Assembly (NCBI GenBank): GCA_036525295.1
Contig: DATDAQ010000141.1
Location: 1 to 6,294 of the forward strand
Source of the DNA: VRUE01 sp036525295
GTDB lineage: Bacteria; Actinomycetota; Thermoleophilia; Solirubrobacterales; 70-9
Length of the DNA stretch: 6,294 nt
Direction of reading: 5' to 3'
A program made the translations under genes and the position numbers. Numbering within the stretch: position 1 is the stretch's first letter; the number at the start of each line of letters is the position of its first letter. Below are positions 1 to 4,823 of this stretch, in pieces. The notes under the pieces are model-generated. The model saw only the letters and a list, made by a program, of their open reading frames with translations, made no database searches and was not told the origin of the DNA.

Positions 1-1
1 C

Positions 2-160
2 GGCTCCCACCACCTGCCGGTCCACGCCAGGGTCGCCAAGCCGGAGGAGCGCGACCGGCTCTGGAAGCTGGCGGTCGCGGCCTACCACGGCTACGACGAC
101 TACGCCGCCCGCAGCAAGGGCCGCGAAATACCGCTGGTCATCCTCGAGCCGCCCGCCTGA
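2..160 (+). CDS. Deazaflavin (F420)-dependent nitroreductase family protein, C-terminal fragment
   Basis: This open frame enters from the left edge and stops with TGA at 158-160, leaving the last 52 residues. The visible tail contains ERDRLWKLAVAAYHGYDDY and ends REIPLVILEPPA. The pattern of an acidic/Arg-rich helix, a Trp, a Tyr-x-Gly-Tyr-like segment, then a final strand of type IPxVxLEP is typical of the C-terminus of the Ddn/DUF385 family of deazaflavin-dependent nitroreductases. These proteins fold as small split beta-barrels. Many bind cofactor F420, and some bind other ligands. The cofactor-binding N-terminus is outside the window, so neither cofactor nor substrate can be judged. The gene ends only 8 bases before the stop of the convergent SDR gene. 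I see no terminator hairpin between them. The family call rests on recognising a short tail, so it is moderately certain. Confidence 0.68.
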   Translation, partial: GSHHLPVHARVAKPEERDRLWKLAVAAYHGYDDYAARSKGREIPLVILEPPA

Positions 161-168
161 GGGGCAGC

Positions 169-1026
169 TCAGTCCTTGGCGCGGCGTTCCTCGGCGACGG
201 GGGTGCCGGACTCGTCGGCGATCGCCTGCGGCGGCCAGGGGCCGGCCCAGTTGTCGCGGGCGCCGTCGATCGTGATCGTCGTGCCGGAGAAGAAGTCGCC
301 GGCCGGCGAAGCCAGGTAGGCGACGAGCCAGGCCATCTCCTCGGCGCGACCGGCGCGGCCGATCGGGATCGAGCGCTCGAGGTTGTCGACGACCACCTGC
401 GGATACTTGGTCAGCAGCGTCTCGGTGGCGAACTGGCCGGCGGCGAGTGCGCAGGTCTTGATCCCGAAGCGCGCCCACTCGACGGCCAGGGTCCGCATCA
501 TGTTCTCGACTGCGGCGCGGGCGGCGCCGGAGTGGACCATTCCCGGCATCCCGTGATGTGGGGAGAGGGTGACGCTCAGCACCTTGCCGCCGCCCTGCGG
601 GATGAAGGCCTTGGTCGCGGCCGCGTGGGTCATCAGCCAGGTCCCCTGCACGTTCAGCTCGATCACGGTGCGGAACCCTTTCGGGGTGATCGTCTCCGCC
701 GGGGCGAGGAACTGGCCGCCGGCGTTGTTGACCAGGACGTCGATCCGGCCGTGCTCCTCGAGGACGCGGTCGAAGAAGCGGCCGACCGCCTCCTCGTCGC
801 GGATATCCATCGCTTCGCGAGCGAAGGAGCCCGGTAGGCCGGCGGCCAGCTCGGCGGTCTCCGCCAGCGGCTCCTCGCGGCGGCCGCAACCGACCACCGA
901 GGCGCCCAGGCGCGCCAGCTCCAGAGCGGTCTCCCGCCCAAGGCCGCTGCCCGCCCCGGAGACGACGCAGACCTGGCCCTCGAGCAGGCCGGGCTTGAAG
1001 ATCCGCGAGTGCGAGTCACCGCTCAT
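169..1026 (-). CDS. SDR family oxidoreductase, peroxisomal trans-2-enoyl-CoA reductase-like
   Basis: A 285-residue Rossmann-fold NAD(P)(H)-dependent oxidoreductase. Visible motifs are the dinucleotide-binding GAGSGLG (24-30), the NNAGG motif (100-104), the structural Asn in ELNV (N125) and a C-terminal DNWAGPWPP segment (258-266). HSGAARAAV at 165-173 and the following AVEWA match trans-2-enoyl-CoA reductase (PECR)-like SDRs, suggesting an acyl-CoA or similar lipid substrate. The active site is unusual. Classical SDRs have Tyr-x3-Lys. Here S166/R170 occupy that place, and in the shifted register I recall for human PECR the positions are E174/R178, so neither register has the Tyr. The usual PG after the sixth strand is AG (196-197). 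The protein may use other residues or may not be a standard dehydrogenase. The start is the ATG at 1026-1024, with no Shine-Dalgarno sequence. The gene is divergent from the hydrolase gene at 1079. The family is sure; the substrate is not. Confidence 0.88.
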   Translation of the reverse strand: MSGDSHSRIFKPGLLEGQVCVVSGAGSGLGRETALELARLGASVVGCGRREEPLAETAELAAGLPGSFAREAMDIRDEEAVGRFFDRVLEEHGRIDVLVNNAGGQFLAPAETITPKGFRTVIELNVQGTWLMTHAAATKAFIPQGGGKVLSVTLSPHHGMPGMVHSGAARAAVENMMRTLAVEWARFGIKTCALAAGQFATETLLTKYPQVVVDNLERSIPIGRAGRAEEMAWLVAYLASPAGDFFSGTTITIDGARDNWAGPWPPQAIADESGTPVAEERRAKD

Positions 1027-1078
1027 AAGACGCGCGCAAGCCTATAGGCGACCTCGACCCAGGTAATGTGACCCCTCG
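1027..1078. promoter_or_regulatory. Divergent promoter region with 10-bp palindrome
   Basis: This 52-bp gap must hold the start signals of two divergent genes. It contains the perfect palindrome GCCTATAGGC at 1040-1049. On the minus strand, TAGGCT (1044-1039) or TATAGG (1046-1041) could be a -10 box, placing transcription start within a few bases of the SDR ATG. On the plus strand, TAATGT at 1064-1069 fits a TANNNT -10 box nine bases before the hydrolase ATG, and TATAGG at 1043-1048 is an alternative. No good Shine-Dalgarno sequence precedes either start, which agrees with leaderless or very short-leader mRNAs. The boxes are seen in the sequence; their use as promoters is inferred, and I found no convincing -35 elements. 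Confidence 0.35.
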
Positions 1079-1990
1079 ATGAAGGTGCGGGTCGAGCCCA
1101 AATCGCTGCACGAGCCGCTGGCCGGAGGTACGCCGGGCTCAACCGTCACGGTCGAGCCGATGGTGGCGGGCCGGGTGACCTGGCCGCAGACGATGATGGA
1201 GCGGCCGGGAGGCCGCTTCGAGACCCTGAAGCTGCTGCGCTCCCTGATCACCGGCAACCCCGCCGCGACGGTGCCGGTTCCGTCCTTCCTGATCCGCCAC
1301 CCGAGCGCCGGCGCGATCCTCGTCGACACCGGCCTGCACCCCTCGATCGCCACCGACGGCAAGGAGAACTTCGGCGGCCTGGGAGCGAGGATCGGCAAGC
1401 CCGATCTGGAGGCCGGAGAGGACGTTCCCGCCCAGCTGCGCAAGCGCGGCCTCGACCCAGGCGAGATCCCGATCGTCGTCATGACCCATATGCACCTCGA
1501 CCACAGCTCGGCGATCTCGGAGTTCCCCAACTCGACCTTCGTCGTCAGCGAGACCGAGTGGGAGTCAGCGGCCACCGGGCCCCGCCCGATGCTCAACGGC
1601 TACCGCCGCCCCCACTTCGACTACGCATTCGACTACCGCACGGTCGACTTCGACCGCGGTGGGATCGACTCCTACGCGACCTTCGGCCGTACCTTCGACC
1701 TCTTCGGCGACGGCTCGATCCGCCTCGCCTACACGCCCGGCCACAGCGCCGGCCACATGTCGGTGATCGCCCGCCTCGCCAAGCACGACTTCGTGATCGG
1801 CGGCGACACCACCTACACCCAGGGTCAGCTCGAGGGCACCGCGCCGCTGGCGCCGCGCCCGTTCGACGCCCATAACTACCGCCGCTCGCTGCAGGAGCTG
1901 AAGCTGTTCAGGCGCGAGTACCCCGACGCGATCGTCACCCCAGGGCACGACCCCGAGTTCTACGCCGGGATCAGCGCCCGTTACGAGTAG
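1079..1990 (+). CDS. Metallo-beta-lactamase-fold hydrolase, N-acyl-homoserine lactonase-like
   Basis: A 303-residue MBL-fold hydrolase with a full di-metal site. The HxHxDH motif is H137-M-H139-L-D141-H142. The remaining ligands are H222 in TPGHSAGH, bridging D243 in GGDTTY and H290 in TPGHD. The spacing D243-x-x-Y246 matches the bridging Asp and catalytic Tyr of the AiiA lactonase (D191/Y194), which supports a lactonase of the AiiA/AttM type over a glyoxalase II or true beta-lactamase. Family members open lactone rings of acyl-homoserine lactones or related compounds. The natural substrate here cannot be read, and no luxI/luxR-type gene is in the window. I see no signal peptide, so it is probably cytoplasmic. 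It is about 50 residues longer than AiiA, mainly in the N-terminus and between H142 and H222. The ATG at 1079 is the first possible start, since an in-frame TAA lies at 1064-1066. The 3' end overlaps convergent plsC by 20 bp. Confidence 0.87.
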   Translation: MKVRVEPKSLHEPLAGGTPGSTVTVEPMVAGRVTWPQTMMERPGGRFETLKLLRSLITGNPAATVPVPSFLIRHPSAGAILVDTGLHPSIATDGKENFGGLGARIGKPDLEAGEDVPAQLRKRGLDPGEIPIVVMTHMHLDHSSAISEFPNSTFVVSETEWESAATGPRPMLNGYRRPHFDYAFDYRTVDFDRGGIDSYATFGRTFDLFGDGSIRLAYTPGHSAGHMSVIARLAKHDFVIGGDTTYTQGQLEGTAPLAPRPFDAHNYRRSLQELKLFRREYPDAIVTPGHDPEFYAGISARYE

Positions 1991-2687
1991 CGACGATCCC
2001 CGCGTACATCTCGCGCACCGGGGCGAAGATCTGCTCCGCCACCTCGAGCTGGCGCTCGCGGCTGGGGGCCTCCTCGGTGGGGAAGTCGAGCGGCTCGCCG
2101 AACTGCACCGTGACCTTGGGGAAGCGGAACCGCTTCCAGCGCCGCACCCGCTCCGAGCCGTGGATCGCGACCGGGACGACGGGTGCGCCCGATTCGAGCG
2201 CGATGCGGCCGATCCCCGGCTTGACCTCGCCCAGCTCGCCGCTGCGCGAGCGCCCGCCCTCAGCGTAGACGAGCAGCATCCCGCCCTGGCCCAGGATCGT
2301 GAAGGCGGTCTTGAACGACTCCTCGTCGCGGTGGCCGCGGCGCACCGGGAAGACGCCGCCGTGCTTGTAGATGTAGGTGAAGACGGGCGGTCCGAACATC
2401 TGCGATTTCGCCATGAAGCGGACCTGCCGGCGCAGATAGAGCCCGACGAAGAAGTGGTCCATCTGGCTGAAGTGATTGGGGGCGAGGATCAGGGCGCCCG
2501 ACTTGGGCACGTTCTTGACCCCGATCGCCCGCGTCCGGTAGATCAGCAGCGTCGGCAGCGAGACGAGGAAACGGACGAGGGGGTAGGTCCAGCCCACCCC
2601 CTTGCGCGCGGCCGCGTGGAACTGGTCGAAGTACTCGGCTGGACGTTCGTCCTTGTAGACCTGTGGCTTCATCTCCGGCATAGGCAT
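1971..2687 (-). CDS. plsC: PlsC-type 1-acylglycerol-3-phosphate acyltransferase family protein
   Basis: A 238-residue acyltransferase of the PlsC/LPLAT family, which transfers an acyl chain to lysophosphatidic acid or a related glycerophospholipid at the inner membrane face. Motif I, HX4D, is H72-FSQM-D77 within NHFSQMDHF. Motif II is GGVFPVRR (around 110-117). Motif III is YAEGGRSRSG (E143-G-G-R146), where most relatives have EGTRS. Motif IV contains VVPVAI (around 170-175). A hydrophobic stretch near 34-49 (WTYPLVRFLVSLPTLL) may anchor it to the membrane. The frame is open upstream to 2972, but that part is Arg/Pro-rich and lies antisense-free on the same strand inside the glpK 3' end in another frame. 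The first sensible start is the ATG at 2687-2685, 46 bp after the glpK stop. Probably co-transcribed with glpK, whose product feeds this pathway. The exact acyl acceptor is uncertain. Confidence 0.85.
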   Translation of the reverse strand: MPMPEMKPQVYKDERPAEYFDQFHAAARKGVGWTYPLVRFLVSLPTLLIYRTRAIGVKNVPKSGALILAPNHFSQMDHFFVGLYLRRQVRFMAKSQMFGPPVFTYIYKHGGVFPVRRGHRDEESFKTAFTILGQGGMLLVYAEGGRSRSGELGEVKPGIGRIALESGAPVVPVAIHGSERVRRWKRFRFPKVTVQFGEPLDFPTEEAPSRERQLEVAEQIFAPVREMYAGIVATRNGR

Positions 2688-2703
2688 GACGGCCCCCGCC
2701 GTC
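2688..2703 (-). promoter_or_regulatory. Hairpin covering the plsC ribosome-binding region
   Basis: Immediately before the plsC ATG, read on the minus strand, is GACGGC-GGGG-GCCGTC: a perfect 6-bp stem with a 4-base loop. The only purine-rich stretch that could act as a Shine-Dalgarno sequence is this GGGG loop and its flanks, and the stem ends directly at the start codon. If formed, the hairpin would tend to limit ribosome entry and make plsC translation depend on ribosomes coming from glpK. The structure is visible in the sequence; the regulatory effect is inferred. In GC-rich DNA a 6-bp stem can also arise by chance. Confidence 0.3.
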
Positions 2704-2733
2704 GCTACGCGATACCCCCGTTTGATCCGGCAG

Positions 2734-4206
2734 TTACGCCGGGCTGCCGTCCCCCTCCGGCTCGGCCCAGCCCTTCGCCCGCTCGAGCGCCCGGTGCCAT
2801 CCGCCGAGCAGCGCCTCGCGCTCGCCGGAGCCCATCGCCGGCTCGTATCGGGTCGCCTCGCGCCACATCTCCCCCACCTGCTCCGGCGTCCAGCGCCCGG
2901 TCGCGATCCCGGCCAGGTAGGCGGCGCCGAGAGCCGTCGTCTCGGCGATTTCCGGCACGACCACCTCGGCACCCAGTACGTCGGCCTGGAACTGCATCAG
3001 CCAGCGGTTGGCGACCGCCCCACCGTCGGCCTTCATCACGGCCAGTCCGTCCCCCGACGCGGCCTCCTGGGCGCGCACGGCGTCGACGGTCTGGTAGGCG
3101 ATCGCCTCCAGCGCCGCCCGCGCCAGGTGAGCCCGGCCGCTGCCGCGGGTGAGGCCGACGATCGTGCCGCGTGCGTAGGGGTCCCAGTGTGGCGAGCCGA
3201 GCCCGGTCAGGGCCGGGACGAAGTAGACGCCGTCGTTGCCGTCCAGCGATACGGCCAGCGCCTCGCTCTCCTCCGCCCGCTCGATCACCCCGAGCCCGTC
3301 GCGCAGCCACTGCACCGCCGCGCCGGTGACGAAGATCGAGGCCTCGAGCGCGTAGGCGGGCAGCTCGCCGGCGCCGCAGGCCACCGTCGTCAGCAGGCCC
3401 TCGGCCGGCTCGGGAGCCTCTGAGCCCGTGTGCAGGAGGACGAAGCTGCCGGTGCCGTAGGTGTTCTTCGCCGTCCCGGCGCGATGGCAGGCTTGGCCGA
3501 AGAGCGCCGCCTGCTGGTCGCCCGCCATTCCCGCGACCGGCACCTCGCCGCCGAACTCCGACGTCGTGCCGTAGACGTGGGCCGAGGGCAGCGGCTCGGG
3601 CAGCCGGGTCGGGTCGACCCCCAGCAGCGCGCAGAGCTCCTCGTCCCAGGCGAGCTTGCGAACGTCGAACAGCATCGTCCGCGAGGCGTTGGTGCGGTCG
3701 GTGGCGTGACGCCCGGTGAGCTTGAACAGAAGCCAGGAGTCGACCGTGCCGAAGACGGCCCGCTCTGCTCCCTCGGCGTTGCGCAGCAGCCACTCGATCT
3801 TGGTCGCGGAGAAGTAGGGGTCGAGGACCAGCCCGGTCCGCTCGCGCACCAGCGCCTCGTGCCCGGCCGCACGCAGCTCCTCGCAGCGCTCGGCGGTGCG
3901 GCGGTCCTGCCAGACCAGCGCCCGGTGGATCGGCTCGCCGGTGGCCGGGTCCCAAGCGACGACCGTCTCGCGCTGGTTCGCGATCCCGATCCCCTCCAGG
4001 TCCGCGCCCCGGATGCCGGCGGCCTCGATCGCCTCCGCCGCGACCCGCCGCGTCACGTCCCAGATTTCCCCGGCGTCGTGCTCGACCCAGCCCGGCCGCG
4101 GGAAGTGCTGCTCGAACTCCGAGTAGGCGCGGCCGGCGATCCGCCCCTCCGCGTCGAAAACCAGGCAGGTCGTCCCGGTCGTCCCCTGGTCGATCGCGAG
4201 GATCAC
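2734..4206 (-). CDS. glpK: Glycerol kinase
   Basis: A 490-residue FGGY-family sugar kinase, close to the usual length of about 500, that phosphorylates glycerol with ATP to sn-glycerol-3-phosphate in the cytoplasm. It has the N-terminal phosphate-binding DQGTTGTT (6-13), the substrate-binding R79-E80 in NQRET, VWQDRRT (98-104) and the FGGY signature from Y131 to N143 (YFSATKIEWLLRN). The GDQQAALFGQ block carries the likely catalytic base D229. The C-terminal ATPase half shows NTYGTGSF (248-255), LTGLGSPHWDP (333-343), ADGGAVANRW (393-402) and ETTALGAAY (422-430). The Firmicute-type phosphorylation loop His is absent: E217 appears to take its place in TSEFGG, so control by PTS HPr is unlikely. 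The start is GTG (4206-4204), chosen because the kinase motif begins immediately. No Shine-Dalgarno sequence is present, and a TANNNT box six bases upstream suggests a leaderless mRNA. plsC follows after 46 bp. Confidence 0.97.
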   Translation of the reverse strand: MILAIDQGTTGTTCLVFDAEGRIAGRAYSEFEQHFPRPGWVEHDAGEIWDVTRRVAAEAIEAAGIRGADLEGIGIANQRETVVAWDPATGEPIHRALVWQDRRTAERCEELRAAGHEALVRERTGLVLDPYFSATKIEWLLRNAEGAERAVFGTVDSWLLFKLTGRHATDRTNASRTMLFDVRKLAWDEELCALLGVDPTRLPEPLPSAHVYGTTSEFGGEVPVAGMAGDQQAALFGQACHRAGTAKNTYGTGSFVLLHTGSEAPEPAEGLLTTVACGAGELPAYALEASIFVTGAAVQWLRDGLGVIERAEESEALAVSLDGNDGVYFVPALTGLGSPHWDPYARGTIVGLTRGSGRAHLARAALEAIAYQTVDAVRAQEAASGDGLAVMKADGGAVANRWLMQFQADVLGAEVVVPEIAETTALGAAYLAGIATGRWTPEQVGEMWREATRYEPAMGSGEREALLGGWHRALERAKGWAEPEGDGSPA

Positions 4207-4212
4207 GGGGGG

Positions 4213-4218
4213 AGCCTA
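4213..4218 (-). promoter_or_regulatory. Candidate -10 box of a leaderless glpK promoter
   Basis: On the minus strand TAGGCT fits TANNNT and is followed by six C residues and then the GTG start of glpK. A transcription start about six or seven bases after the box would fall on the start codon, which explains why no Shine-Dalgarno sequence is present. The expected -35 position, about 4236-4241, lies inside the 13-bp dyad described separately. I see no consensus -35 hexamer. The box is visible; its use is inferred. Confidence 0.45.
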
Positions 4219-4233
4219 GCCCTCACTCGCAAT

Positions 4234-4246
4234 TCACACGGTGTGA
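4234..4246. promoter_or_regulatory. 13-bp inverted repeat, candidate operator for glpK
   Basis: TCACAC-G-GTGTGA is a perfect dyad with a single central base. A/T pairs continue outside it after one mismatch (4231-4232 with 4248-4249). It is centred 34 bases upstream of the glpK GTG, over the expected -35 of the leaderless promoter, a good position for a repressor. It also lies about 95 bases upstream of the divergent holin-like gene. Local base composition is mixed, so the repeat is not simply a product of high GC. No regulator gene lies in the window, so the protein is unknown. A GylR/IclR-type glycerol regulator is only a guess. Confidence 0.45.
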
Positions 4247-4290
4247 TTTTCGTCGCAAACTGGTCGACTACACGAATTTCTTGTTGCACA

Positions 4291-4313
4291 GATCTTTTGG
4301 ATCACAAAAGATC
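4291..4313. promoter_or_regulatory. Perfect 9-bp hairpin/dyad in leader of the holin-like gene
   Basis: GATCTTTTG (4291-4299) and CAAAAGATC (4305-4313) are exact reverse complements separated by five bases (GATCA). The element ends 13 bases before the Shine-Dalgarno sequence of the gene at 4342. It could be an operator for a dimeric regulator or an RNA hairpin in the 5' leader. There is no T-run after it on either strand, so a standard intrinsic terminator is unlikely. A weak -35-like TTGCAC lies just before it at 4284-4289, but the hexamer 17 bases further on (AAAGAT) is a poor -10. Confidence 0.5.
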
Positions 4314-4326
4314 GAGGCCCCCAACC

Positions 4327-4333
4327 AAAGGAG
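4327..4333 (+). promoter_or_regulatory. Shine-Dalgarno sequence AAAGGAG that fixes the GTG start at 4342
   Basis: AAAGGAG lies eight bases before GTG 4342-4344, ideal spacing. It is the only well-placed classic ribosome-binding site among the complete genes in this window. The same frame is open far upstream across the antisense of glpK, so this site decides the real start. The nearby ATG at 4346 is in another frame. Confidence 0.8.
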
Positions 4334-4341
4334 AACACACG

Positions 4342-4740
4342 GTGAATGACGCACCCTCCCAACTGCTCATCAGCGGAGATCAGCTTTGGGTCCTGCTCAT
4401 CGGCTCGATCGTGCCGCTGGGCGGCTACTGGATCAACAAGGTGATGCCGTGGAAAACCGAGACGTCCAAGGCAGTCGTGCAGGTCGTGCTCACGAGCATC
4501 GCGGCAACGCTCTACACCTTTATCGCCACGGACATCGGAAGCTTCACGAGCATCGTCGAGCAGGCGTTCTCGGCAACCGTCGCTGGACTGTTCGCTCACA
4601 ACATCCTCTGGAAGCCCGGCAACGTCAACATCAAGTTCGGGGCCAACCCAACTCCGACCCAGGCCGCTGGACTCACGAGCAACGAGTTCACAGGCCTCAG
4701 CGCTGAACAGAAGCAGGCCATCGTCGTTCCCAACAACTAA
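4342..4740 (+). CDS. Small three-helix membrane protein, phage holin-like
   Basis: A 132-residue protein starting with GTG. Three hydrophobic segments are visible at about 15-34 (LWVLLIGSIVPLGGYWINKV), 44-63 and 71-90, joined by short loops. The second segment begins after a K/E-rich loop (PWKTETSK). A polar Asn/Gln/Thr-rich tail of about 40 residues follows. The short N-terminus, three helices, the FAHNILWKPGNVN junction (84-96) and the hydrophilic tail resemble holin or holin-like membrane proteins of actinobacteriophages, which make pores in the inner membrane at lysis. By hand count the gene is about 60% GC, and roughly 24 codons end in A or T, unlike its neighbours, suggesting transfer. 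No endolysin or other phage gene is adjacent. A domesticated phage remnant or an unrelated small membrane protein remain possible. The gene itself is well supported by start site and composition; the holin label is a resemblance judged by eye. Confidence 0.75.
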   Translation: MNDAPSQLLISGDQLWVLLIGSIVPLGGYWINKVMPWKTETSKAVVQVVLTSIAATLYTFIATDIGSFTSIVEQAFSATVAGLFAHNILWKPGNVNIKFGANPTPTQAAGLTSNEFTGLSAEQKQAIVVPNN

Positions 4741-4750
4741 GCCCTGGGAG

Positions 4751-4788
4751 CTGGCGCCAGCGGGCCGCGGTCCGGCCGCGGGCGCCAG
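4751..4788. terminator. GC-rich hairpin after the holin-like gene, possible terminator
   Basis: Ten bases after the stop codon, CTGGCGCC (4751-4758) pairs with GGCGCCAG (4781-4788). After one A-G mismatch the stem continues for four more pairs (4760-4763 with 4776-4779). A competing inner hairpin pairs the CCGCGG copies at 4765-4770 and 4776-4781. The position suggests transcription termination between the holin-like gene and the amidase. No T-run follows, as is common in high-GC actinobacteria, so the function is inferred. Confidence 0.5.
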
Positions 4789-4814
4789 ACGCACGAGCGA
4801 CGAGGAGGCGCCAG
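4753..4814 (+). repeat. Three copies of GGCGCCAG
   Basis: GGCGCCAG occurs at 4753-4760, 4781-4788 and 4807-4814, with starts 28 and 26 bases apart. The second and third copies extend to the 10-mer GGCGCCAGAC. The first is part of the palindrome CTGGCGCCAG (4751-4760). The first two also form arms of the hairpin, while the third lies just before the amidase start. They could be binding sites controlling the amidase or a small duplication. GC-rich composition raises the chance background. Confidence 0.4.
4802..4808 (+). promoter_or_regulatory. Probable Shine-Dalgarno GAGGAGG of the amidase gene
   Basis: GAGGAGG is a strong anti-16S match but ends 15 bases before the ATG at 4824, longer than the usual 5-10. 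No other in-frame start codon lies in that gap. Translation may tolerate the spacing, or the true start may be a later codon such as GTG at 4881, although nothing purine-rich precedes that one. Confidence 0.4.
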
Positions 4815-4823
4815 ACTGTTCGC

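Noticed and set aside
1079..1990. Beta-lactamase resistance enzyme or glyoxalase II
   Set aside because: The D243-x-x-Y246 pair and TPGHSAGH context fit lactonases better, and there is no signal peptide as expected for a secreted beta-lactamase.
2688..2972. 95-residue N-terminal extension of the acyltransferase
   Set aside because: It overlaps the glpK 3' end in another frame, is Arg/Pro/Ser-rich without family similarity, and the ATG at 2687 gives a normal-length PlsC protein.
2160..3152. 330-codon plus-strand frame across plsC and glpK
   Set aside because: It is a shadow on the opposite strand of two clearly recognised genes, with Arg/Pro-rich translation and no domain.
4234..4246. CRP-type site
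   Set aside because: CRP sites read TGTGA-N6-TCACA. Here the half-sites are in the reverse order with a one-base centre, so this is a different kind of operator.
3430..4341. Long plus-strand open frame running into the holin-like gene
   Set aside because: It is antisense to glpK, low in recognisable motifs, and open because of the codon bias of high-GC DNA. The real gene starts at GTG 4342 after a clear Shine-Dalgarno sequence.
4207..4823. Integrated prophage or att site
   Set aside because: I saw no integrase, no tRNA gene and no direct repeats flanking the low-GC segment. Only one phage-like gene is present.
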